From NCBI GenBank assembly GCA_964444735.1, contig CAYUIJ010000003.1:1-64000 (forward strand): a stretch of 64,000 bases of DNA. The letters run 5' to 3'. This DNA comes from Phocaeicola_A sp964444735. Its GTDB lineage: Bacteria; Bacteroidota; Bacteroidia; Bacteroidales; Bacteroidaceae. Shown here one piece after another: positions 8,810 to 17,231 of this stretch (its first letter is position 1; every line of letters starts with the position of its first letter). The notes below the pieces were generated by a model. The model saw only the letters and a list, made by a program, of their open reading frames with translations, had not been told where the DNA came from and made no database searches. Made by a program: the position numbers and the translations under genes.

Positions 8810-9406
8810 TTAATTCTTGGAACGTCCTACAGCACGAATGATCTCCAAAACCTGGGGAATCAACAAATGCTCGTCATCATTAGAAACGACAAACTGTACC
8901 TTGTCATATAAAAGCTGTTCATCTGTCTGATACTCCATTCTGGCGCGTATCTGCTTTTCTTCGGCATTATCACGCAGCATTGCCCGCCTTACACGAAGTT
9001 CCAAAGGCGCGGATACCAGAATGGTCTTATCGACCAGCGCGTCAAATCCCGACTCATATAAAATGGCGCACTCCACAGCAACCATCCGCCGCTTGTTTAT
9101 GAACCGGCCCGCCCATCGTAAAAAATCCTGTTTTACTACAGGATGGACAATATCACCGACCTTGCATGCATGTTCCGGAGAACCAAAGACATAACCGGCC
9201 AGTATGCTCTTGTCGAGAGTGCCATCTGTTTTGTAGACGCCCTCCCCTGCCAACCGTATCAGTTCCTTACGAATGCGTTTATTCTCAAGAATCAGTCTTT
9301 TAGACTCATCATCCGTCTGATATACCGGTATATCCAGAACATTCAATATATGGGACACAACAGACTTTCCACTACCTATGCCGCCGGTAATCCCTATCCT
9401 AATCAT
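8810..9406 (-). CDS. coaE: dephospho-CoA kinase
   Basis: 198 residues. A P-loop at the very N-terminus (GITGGIGSGKSVVS), a DDES motif near residue 36 and a lid region with RRAMLRDNAEEKQIRAR identify CoaE, which phosphorylates the 3' hydroxyl of dephospho-CoA in the last step of coenzyme A synthesis. Length is normal. The start overlaps the stop of the YbbR-like gene by four bases, showing translational coupling. The enzyme is cytoplasmic. Confidence 0.96.
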   Translation of the reverse strand: MIRIGITGGIGSGKSVVSHILNVLDIPVYQTDDESKRLILENKRIRKELIRLAGEGVYKTDGTLDKSILAGYVFGSPEHACKVGDIVHPVVKQDFLRWAGRFINKRRMVAVECAILYESGFDALVDKTILVSAPLELRVRRAMLRDNAEEKQIRARMEYQTDEQLLYDKVQFVVSNDDEHLLIPQVLEIIRAVGRSKN

Positions 9407-10410
9407 TCCGCACTATCCGCTTGTTCAATAATAAAATCAATGTCTTTGGGCTCTATCCGGATATAGGAGGCTTCTTTAGGAGCTGACCTCAGCCTTACAT
9501 GATACTTGTCTGTACATTTTAACAGCTCATCATAAGCGGCCGTTATGAGAAAATCGTCTGCGTTCACTTGATTGAACTTTGAGACTCCTATTCTAAAAAC
9601 AACAGATATTATTGAAGGAAACGTTTTAAGAGTCTTGTTTGCCGGGAAATTAACAGCGCGTATTGGTACCTCCAGTCTTTTTTCCGTATACATGTCTGTG
9701 CACAAAGTAACATCAGCCGCCTCTGGCACAAACTTCACCCCTTTCATTTTTTGCAGCTCCACTTGCTTACGTATGGTATCCGACAAATTTTCAGAAGATA
9801 TGTTCTGAGTATACACGGCTGTTATCGTATCCAAGACATTTTCAGGAGCGTAAACCAAAACTGAATCCGGATCTATCCGCACTTCAGACAAATAATATAA
9901 CTTTTCTGTAGTAATATCCTTTTGCAATACTATGGGCACTTTCTTAGCCTCACCATAAGTATAGACAATATCAAACGCCTCAGGCTTAATGGAACTAATC
10001 TGAGATGTAACCATCAGCTGAGAGGCAACCGACTTCTGATATGAGGAAGACTCTATTCTGTTGGTTCCTTTCTCATTTACCAGCTCCTTAAAATCTACAG
10101 TCAGCGGATAAAAGGTAAGAGCCAGCATATAATCAAGCAATACCGTACCTTTATCTTTGACCACAACCTGAATGCTTTCAGGAGGAGGCAGAGTCATGAC
10201 TACATTTTCAGGTACATTTTCCAAGCAAAACGGTATTGTAAATTCCGCCTCATACGAATCATTCAGTTTTTGGAGCAACCAAAAAAATGAAGCGACGAAA
10301 AGAAAAAACAAAAAAATCAGAAACTTCCTGCATTTAGGAGTAAGCAGGAAGTTCCTGACAGAACATAACGTCCGTCGGATAAATATTCTTATATTTCTTT
10401 TCCCGGACAT
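9403..10410 (-). CDS. YbbR-like domain protein
   Basis: 335 residues. A short basic N-terminus is followed by one membrane segment (KFLIFLFFLFVASFFWLL, about residues 28-45) and then repeated YbbR-type beta domains facing the periplasm. YbbR/CdaR proteins regulate c-di-AMP cyclase in Firmicutes; in Bacteroidetes the role is not known. It lies 17 bp after yajC and overlaps coaE by four bases, the standard Bacteroidales order. The position between yajC and coaE supports the call. Confidence 0.85.
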   Translation of the reverse strand: MSGKRNIRIFIRRTLCSVRNFLLTPKCRKFLIFLFFLFVASFFWLLQKLNDSYEAEFTIPFCLENVPENVVMTLPPPESIQVVVKDKGTVLLDYMLALTFYPLTVDFKELVNEKGTNRIESSSYQKSVASQLMVTSQISSIKPEAFDIVYTYGEAKKVPIVLQKDITTEKLYYLSEVRIDPDSVLVYAPENVLDTITAVYTQNISSENLSDTIRKQVELQKMKGVKFVPEAADVTLCTDMYTEKRLEVPIRAVNFPANKTLKTFPSIISVVFRIGVSKFNQVNADDFLITAAYDELLKCTDKYHVRLRSAPKEASYIRIEPKDIDFIIEQADSAE

Positions 10411-10426
10411 TCGTTTTTCCGTTTAA

Positions 10427-10738
10427 TTATTTCGCGCTATTCTGAGTTGCCGCAACATCTGCAAAAATAGAATTGCGATCAATCCTGATTTTTACATTTG
10501 GAGCTATTTCCAATACAACCACATTGTCGTCCAATTCCTTGATTTTACCATAAATGCCTCCGGCAGTAACCACAGACTGCCCCGCTTCCAGATTCTTACG
10601 AAACCTCATTATTTCTTTTTGTTTCTTATTCTGCGGACGGATCATAAAGAAATACATGATGGCAAAAATAACAACCATCATAATGATAAACGACAAACTA
10701 CCGCCTCCTGCCTGTAATAACACTGTCATTAAGTTCAT
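10427..10738 (-). CDS. yajC: preprotein translocase accessory subunit YajC
   Basis: 103 residues. One N-terminal membrane helix (LSFIIMMVVIFAIMYFFMI) runs into the family signature IRPQNKKQKE, followed by a small cytoplasmic domain with GGIYGKIKELDDNVVVLEIA. YajC is a small partner of SecDF in the Sec protein-export machinery. It sits between nusB (58 bp upstream) and the YbbR-like gene. Length is normal. Confidence 0.95.
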   Translation of the reverse strand: MNLMTVLLQAGGGSLSFIIMMVVIFAIMYFFMIRPQNKKQKEIMRFRKNLEAGQSVVTAGGIYGKIKELDDNVVVLEIAPNVKIRIDRNSIFADVAATQNSAK

Positions 10739-10795
10739 AATCTTTCACTTTATGTGTTTTTAATCTATATATAATTAAATCAAAACAAATATATA

Positions 10796-11722
10796 TCAAT
10801 TTTTTATCAGCTTATTGTCTTTTTTTAATTGATTAACAATTGAATCCAATATCCCGTTTATAAAAGCCGGGCTCTTGGGAGTGCTATATGCTCTGGCCAA
10901 TTCCACATATTCGTTAAGCGACACGCTTATCGGTATATTGGGGAAGCTTAAGATTTCGGCAATGGCAATCTGCATAATCACCTGATCCATAAAGGCAATA
11001 CGCTCAAGATCCCAATTCTTTGTATTCTCCGTCATCAAATGACGATAATAATCGGCGTTTAAAATTGTGCAACGGAACAAACGGCTGGCATATTCCTGAT
11101 CTTCCTTATCCTTAAATTCCGGCAATAATTCCTGCTTCGCTCCGTTCTTTATATCAAAACGCTTGATTGTTTTCAAAACAAAGGTGTCTACTATTTCCTT
11201 GTCATCATTCCAATACAGGCTTTGATCCTCCAATACCACATCCAAATCCTTATTATTAGATATCAGATTCTTGTATATTTTTCTCCATAACTCGCGATCT
11301 TCTGTATAAGAGCGGTATTCATTGGCCATATATTCCTGATAATAATCCGAAGCCGTAATCTTTTCGTATATGGATCTGACCAAGTCGTCTTCATTATTCC
11401 AGTTTTTTTTCTGCTTCGCCACACAATATGAAAACTGTTCGCTTTTTTCCAATTGAAGAATAAACCTGTTCTCCACGAACTTCATATTCGGATTCAGATC
11501 CTCAGGCGAAGGCTTCAATTTCTTCTTTCCGGCCAATATACGTTCTTCGGCATATTTTGTTATTGCGATCATCAAAAGCAATAAGTAAATGTATAAGTCA
11601 TACGCTTTACTCAGGCTGAAAAACAATTCTTTTTCCGCAGTATCCAGGTTTTTACCGCCGTTCTGATAATACGCATAGACAATCTGCACGATTTTCAAAC
11701 GAATAAGGACTCTGTTAATCAT
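10796..11722 (-). CDS. nusB: transcription antitermination factor NusB
   Basis: 308 residues, about twice the size of E. coli NusB, as usual for Bacteroidetes where the RNA-binding helical domain is C-terminal. The start MINRVLIRLKIVQIVYAYYQ is typical of the long form, and the C-terminal part holds WDLERIAFMDQVIMQIAIAE and SLNEYVELARAYSTPKSPAFINGILD, the conserved NusB core. NusB binds boxA RNA with NusE (S10) in antitermination on rRNA operons. It heads the nusB-yajC-ybbR-coaE operon; 350 bp separate it from the divergent recR. Confidence 0.93.
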   Translation of the reverse strand: MINRVLIRLKIVQIVYAYYQNGGKNLDTAEKELFFSLSKAYDLYIYLLLLMIAITKYAEERILAGKKKLKPSPEDLNPNMKFVENRFILQLEKSEQFSYCVAKQKKNWNNEDDLVRSIYEKITASDYYQEYMANEYRSYTEDRELWRKIYKNLISNNKDLDVVLEDQSLYWNDDKEIVDTFVLKTIKRFDIKNGAKQELLPEFKDKEDQEYASRLFRCTILNADYYRHLMTENTKNWDLERIAFMDQVIMQIAIAEILSFPNIPISVSLNEYVELARAYSTPKSPAFINGILDSIVNQLKKDNKLIKN

Positions 11723-12072
11723 AATTTTAATATTTCGGCATTAGAAGCCGCTAAACTACATAAAATATCCATCCCTATATAATTTAATGTCAAATTTTTA
11801 GAAGTTGTTTTGAATTTTAACAAAAAGTTTTATGCAACGGTCGCCTCAGGCGGGTCCCGTTAGTCCGGCAGGCATGGTTTAACGGATATTCAGTGGCATA
11901 CAGGGATAAAAAGCGGACGAGCCCGCGCTGTATCAATCCCGCTGTCATAAAATGAGAATCCGGGCGCCCGGATTAAAACGCGCTGATTTAATTCCGCCGA
12001 CGGCATGAGTCTGTTCCCGTTTTTTTTACGTATCTTTGCCGTACCAACTGAAAAAAATGAAACGTACAAGTC
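11723..12072. other. divergent intergenic region nusB/recR
   Basis: No gene supported. It holds the recR -7 box and a loop-free 18-bp perfect palindrome AATCCGGGCGCCCGGATT at 11957-11974. The left 100 bp is AT-rich and should contain the nusB promoter; I see no clear box there. Confidence 0.5.
12031..12038 (+). promoter_or_regulatory. probable -7 box of recR promoter
   Basis: TATCTTTG matches the Bacteroides TAnnTTTG box. It ends 34 bp before the recR ATG. No good TTTG -33 box lies at the expected spacing, so the call rests on the -7 box alone. Confidence 0.45.
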
Positions 12073-12690
12073 ATGAGCCAACAATACCCATCCGCCTTAC
12101 TGGAAAAAGCCGTGAATGAATTTGCCAAGCTGCCGGGAATCGGACGAAAGACGGCAACGCGCCTGGTCTTATATCTGTTACGTCAGGATACCAAGGACGT
12201 AGAGTCATTTGCCAACGCGCTGCTCACGCTGAAAAATGAAGTAAGGTATTGCAAAGTCTGTCATGACATATCAGATTCCGAGATATGCCACATTTGCAAT
12301 AATCCCTTGCGGGACTCGTCGACAATATGTGTCGTGGAAAACATACAGGATGTAATGGCGGTAGAAAACACCCGGCAATTCAAAGGGCTGTACCATGTGC
12401 TGGGAGGAGTCATATCTCCTATGGACGGAATCGGCCCGTCAAGCCTACAGATCAACAGTCTTGTCGAAAGAGTGGCCAAGGGTGATGTCAAGGAAGTCAT
12501 ACTTGCATTGGGATCGACAATGGAAGGCGACACAACGAATTTCTACATATCCAGAAAGCTTGCGCCCTATAATGTAAAGCTAAGCATTATCGCACGCGGC
12601 ATTCCCATCGGCGACGAACTGGAGTATACAGACGAGGTCACTCTGGGGCGCTCTATCGCCAACCGCGTTTTATTCACCGGAAACAACTGA
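12073..12690 (+). CDS. recR: recombination mediator protein RecR
   Basis: 205 residues. Helix-hairpin-helix near residues 10-30 (AVNEFAKLPGIGRKTATRL), a C4 zinc finger near 57-72 (CKVCHDISDSEICHIC) and a Toprim domain (ICVVENIQDVMAVE onward). RecR works with RecO, and RecF, to load RecA at gaps and breaks. Start ATG at 12073 suits the family. It heads a three-gene cluster, 6 bp before the next gene. Confidence 0.97.
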   Translation: MSQQYPSALLEKAVNEFAKLPGIGRKTATRLVLYLLRQDTKDVESFANALLTLKNEVRYCKVCHDISDSEICHICNNPLRDSSTICVVENIQDVMAVENTRQFKGLYHVLGGVISPMDGIGPSSLQINSLVERVAKGDVKEVILALGSTMEGDTTNFYISRKLAPYNVKLSIIARGIPIGDELEYTDEVTLGRSIANRVLFTGNN

Positions 12691-12696
12691 CCGTCT

Positions 12697-13140
12697 ATGA
12701 AAGAGATCAACCGGCTCGTCATAAGGCTAATCACGGAATCCGCGCTCCTTTGGATCATAGCTTTTGCCATTATACTCCTGTTTGAGACAGGCGTGTTGCC
12801 CGAAGGAGAACTGACCGGATACGCCCGGCTTGAATTTTTTCTGGAAACCGGAGCCATTATCCTTACCTTGCTGATAATTCCGCTTTTATTAAAGCCGTCC
12901 GGCCGAAAACTGGATGATATCCGGAAACTGGCGCTTCCCGACGCGATAAAAGCCTATCGGAGACAGAATGCCGTCCGATTGCTTTTGTCCGCCATTGTAA
13001 TCTGGGGGAACTTGGTCTTATATTATGCGACCTTGGACAACACCGGAGGCTTGTGTGCCTTGACAGGCGGTGCGGCGGCCTTATATTGCCTGCCAAGCAG
13101 AAAAAGGGTTGTTAACGAACTGAATATCGAGGAGCCATGA
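12697..13140 (+). CDS. four-helix integral membrane protein, unknown function
   Basis: 147 residues with four hydrophobic segments: near residues 12-32 (LLWIIAFAIILLFETGV), 50-66 (GAIILTLLIIPLLL), 95-112 (LLLSAIVIWGNLVLYYA) and 117-132. The paired arrangement (two helices, a basic cytoplasmic stretch, two helices) suggests a small inner-membrane protein. I recognise no named family. It lies 6 bp after recR and overlaps the acetyltransferase start by four bases (ATGA), so it is cotranscribed with both. Confidence 0.75.
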   Translation: MKEINRLVIRLITESALLWIIAFAIILLFETGVLPEGELTGYARLEFFLETGAIILTLLIIPLLLKPSGRKLDDIRKLALPDAIKAYRRQNAVRLLLSAIVIWGNLVLYYATLDNTGGLCALTGGAAALYCLPSRKRVVNELNIEEP

Positions 13141-13676
13141 GAGAGGGTGTTTTGCGCAGTCACCGCATTATCTTGAGAGCTCCCGAACCGGAAGACCTTG
13201 AAATAATGTACGAAATGGAAAACCTGCCCGAAATGTGGGCCGTCAGCAATGTGACAGTCCCCTACTCGCGGTATACGCTAAAACGGTATATCGAAAACTG
13301 CCGCAATGATATCTACAATGACGGTGAGCTCAGACTGATGATACAGCTGGCCGAAAGCCGAAAGGTGGCCGGTACCGTCGACCTGACAGACTTTACCCCC
13401 TTGCATGAACGGGCAGAGGTGGGAATCGCCATTCTGAAAGACTACAGGAAACAAGGAATCGCCCGTGAGGCATTGGAGCTTTTATGCGATTATGCGTTCA
13501 GACAGCTTCACATACATCTGTTGTATGCCTGCATTGCCACAGACAACAGCCCCTCCCTCCGTTTGTTCAAGGCATGCGGCTTTACGGAAGGATGTGTGTT
13601 AAAAGACTGGTTCAGGGACGAAAACGGATATAAAGACGCCCGCATACTGCAGAAAGCTACCTCTTCTTCTTTTTAA
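13137..13676 (+). CDS. GNAT family N-acetyltransferase (RimJ/RimL-like)
   Basis: 179 residues. The fold signature is clear: HRIILRAPEPEDLEIMYEME at the start, VEVGIAIL-type strand 4 (EVGIAILKDYRKQGIAREAL, the acetyl-CoA pyrophosphate loop near residue 105) and NSPSLRLFKACGFTEGC near the end. Such proteins use acetyl-CoA to acetylate amines, often N-terminal residues or polyamines; the substrate here is unknown. It overlaps the membrane-protein gene by four bases, and its 3' end overlaps the convergent gene below by 20 bases. Confidence 0.92.
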   Translation: MREGVLRSHRIILRAPEPEDLEIMYEMENLPEMWAVSNVTVPYSRYTLKRYIENCRNDIYNDGELRLMIQLAESRKVAGTVDLTDFTPLHERAEVGIAILKDYRKQGIAREALELLCDYAFRQLHIHLLYACIATDNSPSLRLFKACGFTEGCVLKDWFRDENGYKDARILQKATSSSF

Positions 13677-13914
13677 ACAAGAAACGGACACGGCGCACGA
13701 TTTTCAGTCCTGTCATCATTCCGTCAATGACCGCCATTCCCGAATTAAAAGAATTTATAACAAACTCCATCTTACTGATTGCCTTTGTCGGCGAGAACAA
13801 CTCGGAAACTGTCAGACGCATCAGCGCTTCCTGATTTTCTATTTGCCTCCTCACCTCTTTTTTCTTCCTGGATATTTCTTCCAGAGTCGTAACCGGCGCT
13901 CTTTTTTCTTCCAT
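13657..13914 (-). CDS. small conserved Bacteroidales protein, unknown function
   Basis: 85 residues from the ATG at 13914 (MEEKRAPVTTLEEISRKKKE), four bases after the true stop of the holin-like gene at 13919, which favours this start over the one at 13938. A basic, coiled-coil-like N-terminus is followed by a weakly hydrophobic stretch (FNSGMAVIDGMMTGLKIV) and a Lys/Arg-rich tail (FLFKKKKR). It is the third gene of the YtxH, holin-like cluster. Function unknown. Its 3' end overlaps the acetyltransferase gene tail to tail. Confidence 0.7.
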   Translation of the reverse strand: MEEKRAPVTTLEEISRKKKEVRRQIENQEALMRLTVSELFSPTKAISKMEFVINSFNSGMAVIDGMMTGLKIVRRVRFLFKKKKR

Positions 13915-13918
13915 ACTG

Positions 13919-14304
13919 TTACTGCTCTTTGTCTGCATCCGGCGCGTTTATGAAAAGATTTGCGACAAACTTTGTCAACGGCCTTACAATCAGTCGTNNN
14001 NNNNNNNTTTACGGAATAAATACACAAAAGCCAGCAACAAAAGCAGTGCCCCCGTTATGATGGCAAAGCTGGTGTTCAGCCCGCCCACATAAGGCTCCAT
14101 GATATAAACCAGACTAAACGACAAATAAAACAATGCCATCATTCCCAGTATGACGGCTATGGTAATAATGACGACAGCCGATACCAAGACAGTCAGCTTC
14201 TCGGCAAATTCCAGTCTTACATATTCCTTCTGAAGCACGACATACTTTTTCAGTTGGGAAAAAAGCTGCCCAAGATTCTCTATGCTTTTATCGTTGGCAA
14301 ACAT
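13919..14304 (-). CDS. phage-holin-family-like membrane protein, interrupted by assembly gap
   Basis: Starts at ATG 14304 (MFANDKSIENLGQLFSQLKK). An amphipathic N-terminus leads into two membrane helices (LVSAVVIITIAVILGMMAL and FAIITGALLLLLAFVYLF), the layout of the holin superfamily III / phage_holin_6 group, which in Bacteroidetes is a chromosomal envelope protein and not a lysis protein. The 10 N at 13998-14007 put the scaffold out of frame; past the gap a clear family-like tail reads LIVRPLTKFVANLFINAPDA and ends at 13919-13921. The gene therefore continues through the gap, whose true size must be 3n+2. It follows a YtxH gene. Confidence 0.75.
13998..14007. other. assembly gap (10 N)
   Basis: Ten N inside the holin-like gene. 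The length is a placeholder: coding frames on the two sides do not match at ten bases. Confidence 0.98.
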
Positions 14305-14412
14305 ACCTATCTGATTAAACGGGCTTTTATTAAAGATTACGGAGCTGCCGGCTCAGGCTGCGGGCCAATCCGCAGCCGGGCCGGCAATCATTGATTTATG
14401 ACAAAAGCCCGG

Positions 14413-14619
14413 TCATTCTCCGTCTTTTTTTACTTCCGAGGCAATTTCATCAACCAGCTCGTTCATTTGCTGACGGTTCAAGCAAATACCCCTTTTACGC
14501 AACGCCTCGGCAATTCTCATACGCATATCCTCTCCCTTTTCCGGAGCGAACAAAATTCCGCATGCTGCACCCACTACGGCACCGCCGAGGAAAGCAGCCA
14601 ACACATTTAAACCTTTCAT
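14413..14619 (-). CDS. YtxH domain protein
   Basis: 68 residues. The N-terminus is one Gly/Ala-rich membrane helix (LAAFLGGAVVGAACGILFAP) followed by EKGEDMRMRIAEAL, the typical YtxH pattern of a gas-vesicle-like or stress-induced small protein. The rest is a charged helix. Function is unknown; in Bacteroidetes it usually stands before a holin-like gene, as here (108 bp). Confidence 0.85.
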   Translation of the reverse strand: MKGLNVLAAFLGGAVVGAACGILFAPEKGEDMRMRIAEALRKRGICLNRQQMNELVDEIASEVKKDGE

Positions 14620-14989
14620 AATCCTCGCATTTTAGTTCATAATTCAGTTCATAACTGCAAATTTATAGTTTTTCCGGATCAAAAAAAGAATACGCGTCAC
14701 TTTTTTTTTAATAAAACCGGATATAAGGGAAGATTCCGGACCGAAGCGCGGCAGAGTCCGGAAGAGCCGGACTCCGGAAACGTGCCCTTCCCGACCCTTT
14801 CATCAGGAAAGCACAGGCCGGATCCGGTGAAAGGACAGGGGGAGGACCTTAATTCCCCTCTCTCCTCCTCCCCTCCCGTTTCGTAAAATCTCACACACAC
14901 TATGCATGTATTTATATTTTTCCGGTATTTATTTTGTCAATAGCAAAAAAATAGTCAATTTTGGCGGAGTTTTTATACCGACAATTATT
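14620..14989. other. divergent intergenic region YtxH/PUR
   Basis: A GC-rich purine and pyrimidine-skewed block (14720-14880) with no recognisable gene, then an AT-rich part that carries the PUR promoter. No RNA gene recognised. Confidence 0.5.
14933..14963 (+). promoter_or_regulatory. probable promoter of PUR-domain gene
   Basis: TTTG at 14933-14936, a 19-nt spacer, then CAATTTTG at 14956-14963, one mismatch from TAnnTTTG. It lies 26 bp before the ATG at 14990. Confidence 0.55.
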
Positions 14990-15349
14990 ATGGAAGAGTT
15001 TAAAAAGAGAAGCGCTGCCGAGACAGACAAGGAAATCGTGTTTTCCAAGGCCATAAAAGCGGGGAAACGCATATATTATCTGGATGTGAAAAAGAGCCGT
15101 AAGAACGAAATGTTTCTGGCTATCACCGAAAGCAAGAAAATCATATCAGGAGAAGGCGATGATTCACAGGTGAATTTTGAAAAGCACAAGATATTTTTGT
15201 ACAAAGAAGATTTTGAAAAATTCACTAACGGATTAAATGAAGCCATAAACTACATTATCCAAGAGCAAGGGGCCTGTGAGCCAAAACACGGCAGCGAGGC
15301 AGAAAACGGCGGTAATGCCGGCGATATAAAAATCGACATTGATTTTTAG
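14990..15349 (+). CDS. PUR family DNA/RNA-binding protein (DUF3276)
   Basis: 119 residues from ATG 14990 (MEEFKKRSAAETDKEIVFSK); the longer frame to 14906 would overlap the promoter. Residues about 15-90 form one PUR repeat (IVFSKAIKAGKRIYYLDVKK, FLAITESKKI, KIFLYKEDFEKF), a beta-beta-beta-beta-alpha fold that binds single-stranded purine-rich nucleic acid and dimerises in bacteria. The tail is Glu/Gly-rich and acidic. The cellular role is unknown. It has its own promoter and lies just before rplY, which has a separate promoter. Confidence 0.9.
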   Translation: MEEFKKRSAAETDKEIVFSKAIKAGKRIYYLDVKKSRKNEMFLAITESKKIISGEGDDSQVNFEKHKIFLYKEDFEKFTNGLNEAINYIIQEQGACEPKHGSEAENGGNAGDIKIDIDF

Positions 15350-15359
15350 CCTTGAAGTT

Positions 15360-15390
15360 TTTGACAGCCAAAAAAAACATTGTAACTTCG
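15360..15390 (+). promoter_or_regulatory. probable promoter of rplY operon
   Basis: TTTG at 15360-15363, a 19-nt spacer and TAACTTCG at 15383-15390 (one mismatch from TAnnTTTG). It leaves a leader of about 70 nt before rplY. Confidence 0.55.
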
Positions 15391-15468
15391 CCGCGCTTTT
15401 TGATACACCGTGTAATGGTGAGTTAAGCAAAGCCGACTTAATTTAGAGTAACACAATTTTTTTTAAAC

Positions 15469-16074
15469 ATGGAAAGTTTTGACATTAAAGGTTCTGTCAG
15501 AAAAAGTACTGGCAAGAAGAGTACGCGGGAAATCCGCAAGGCGGGCTTGGTACCGTGTAACCTGTATGGTTCCAAAAAAGATGAGAATGGCAAGATTATC
15601 GCAACCCCGTTTTCGGTAACCAATGAAAGTCTGCGTAACCTCATCTATACTCCGCATGTCTACATTGTAAACCTGGATATTGACGGGCAAGTCTGTAAGG
15701 CCGTCATGAGGGAGATCCAGTTCCATCCGGTTAAAGACAATGTCCTTCACATTGATTTCTATCAGATTGAAGAAAACCGGCCCATTGTAATGGAAATTCC
15801 TGTACAGCTTGAAGGCCTGGCAGAAGGGGTGCGCGCCGGCGGCAAGCTGCAGCTTCAGACCCGTAAGCTGAAAGTCATGGCCGTTTATGACAAGATTCCC
15901 GACAGACTGGTCATCAATGTCAGCAGTCTTGGATTGGGCGGGGCAATCAAAGTCGGGGATCTGGCTTTCGAAGGAATGGAAATCTTGAATACGAAAGAGA
16001 CTGTGGTATGCACGGTGAAAGTGACCCGTGCCGCCATAACGGGAACTGCGGAGACGGTTGCAAAGACCGAGTGA
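15469..16074 (+). CDS. rplY: 50S ribosomal protein L25/Ctc
   Basis: 201 residues, the long Ctc form: an N-terminal 5S-rRNA-binding beta-barrel (MESFDIKGSVRKSTGKKSTR to about 95) and the C-terminal TL5 domain (PVQLEGLAEGVRAGGKLQ onward). It binds 5S rRNA in the large subunit. It heads an operon with pth (27 bp on) and the S4-domain gene, an arrangement common in Bacteroidales. Confidence 0.96.
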   Translation: MESFDIKGSVRKSTGKKSTREIRKAGLVPCNLYGSKKDENGKIIATPFSVTNESLRNLIYTPHVYIVNLDIDGQVCKAVMREIQFHPVKDNVLHIDFYQIEENRPIVMEIPVQLEGLAEGVRAGGKLQLQTRKLKVMAVYDKIPDRLVINVSSLGLGGAIKVGDLAFEGMEILNTKETVVCTVKVTRAAITGTAETVAKTE

Positions 16075-16101
16075 GACATGGACTTTTATTCTCTCTGCTA
16101 A

Positions 16102-16665
16102 ATGAAATATTTAATCGCAGGATTGGGAAATATCGGAGAAGAATACCAGAATACCCGTCATAACATAGGGTTCAGCATATTGGATGCCTTGGCCAAGGCA
16201 TCCAATATTGTTTTCAAGGACGCCCGGTACGGAGCCGTTGCCGATATGCCGCTGAAAGGCAGGCGGCTTATACTGCTTAAGCCTTCTACCTACATGAATT
16301 TGAGCGGAAATGCGGTGCGTTACTGGATGCGGCAGGAAGAGATTCCTTTGGAGAACGTACTGGTTGTTGCCGATGACCTGTCTCTGCCATTCGGGACACT
16401 GCGGCTAAAGCCCAAAGGCAGTGCCGCAGGACACAACGGGCTCAGACATATCGCGGCTGTACTGGAAACCGAAAACTACGCGCGTCTGCGTTTTGGCATA
16501 GGCAATGACTTTCCAAAAGGGGGCCAGACAGATTTTGTCCTTGGCCGCTTTACCGAGGAAAACATGAGCACGATGGATGAGCGCGTAAACAGGGCATGCG
16601 AAATCATCAAAAGTTTCTGCCTGGCAGGAATAAATATCACCATGAATCAATTCAACAACAAATGA
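16102..16665 (+). CDS. pth: peptidyl-tRNA hydrolase
   Basis: 187 residues. The catalytic His lies in NTRHNIGF (His20), the substrate-site Asn in STYMNLSG (about Asn69), the Asp in VADDLSLPFG (about 93) and the Asn in AGHNGL (about 115). Pth frees tRNA from peptidyl-tRNA that dropped off ribosomes. Complete and of normal length. Its stop overlaps the start of the next gene (ATGA). Confidence 0.97.
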   Translation: MKYLIAGLGNIGEEYQNTRHNIGFSILDALAKASNIVFKDARYGAVADMPLKGRRLILLKPSTYMNLSGNAVRYWMRQEEIPLENVLVVADDLSLPFGTLRLKPKGSAAGHNGLRHIAAVLETENYARLRFGIGNDFPKGGQTDFVLGRFTEENMSTMDERVNRACEIIKSFCLAGINITMNQFNNK

Positions 16666-17102
16666 ACGAAGCCAGAATAGACAAATGGCTATGGGCGGTA
16701 CGCATATTCAAGACACGCTCCATTGCCGCAGAAGCCTGCAGGAAAGGCAGGGTTTCTGTCAATGGCGTACAAGCGAAGCCGTCACGGATGATCAGGCCGG
16801 GAGAGATCATTCAGGTAAAAAAAGCACCCGTTACATACTCATTCAAAGTCTTGCAGACAATAGAAAAAAGGGTCGGGGCCGGTCTCGTTCAAGAGATGCT
16901 TGAAAACGTTACCCCGCCCGATCAATACGAATTGCTCGAAATGAATAAAATCAGCGGATTCGTCAACAGAGCCAAAGGTACCGGGCGCCCGACCAAAAAG
17001 GAGCGCCGGAGTCTGGACAGGCTCAACGATCCCGGATATCCGGATTTTGAGGCTGATTCCGATGATGGCGATGAAGATGATGACGAATACGCCGGAGAGT
17101 GA
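16662..17102 (+). CDS. hslR: S4-domain RNA-binding protein, Hsp15-like
   Basis: 146 residues from ATG 16662 (MNEARIDKWLWAVRIFKTRS), which overlaps the pth stop. Residues about 1-60 form an S4 RNA-binding domain (RIDKWLWAVRIFKTR, ACRKGRVSVNG, KPSRMIRPGEII). The tail is basic and then strongly acidic (DSDDGDEDDDEY). Hsp15 binds free 50S subunits carrying nascent chains, which fits its place next to pth and rplY, all dealing with stalled translation. The gene symbol follows the E. coli relative. Confidence 0.85.
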   Translation: MNEARIDKWLWAVRIFKTRSIAAEACRKGRVSVNGVQAKPSRMIRPGEIIQVKKAPVTYSFKVLQTIEKRVGAGLVQEMLENVTPPDQYELLEMNKISGFVNRAKGTGRPTKKERRSLDRLNDPGYPDFEADSDDGDEDDDEYAGE

Positions 17103-17231
17103 CCAAGCGGACAGGTCCGCGCCGCGTAATCCTGCCGCCGTGATACGAGGCGGGGCAGTCATCACGAAGCGTCAGTCATCCCCGGCCGGATCCGGGATGT
17201 TCCGCCCCGCGCGGACACGGCGCGCCTGAAG

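Noticed and set aside
14391..14621. 76-codon plus-strand frame
   Set aside because: Antisense to the YtxH gene, which has a clear family signature.
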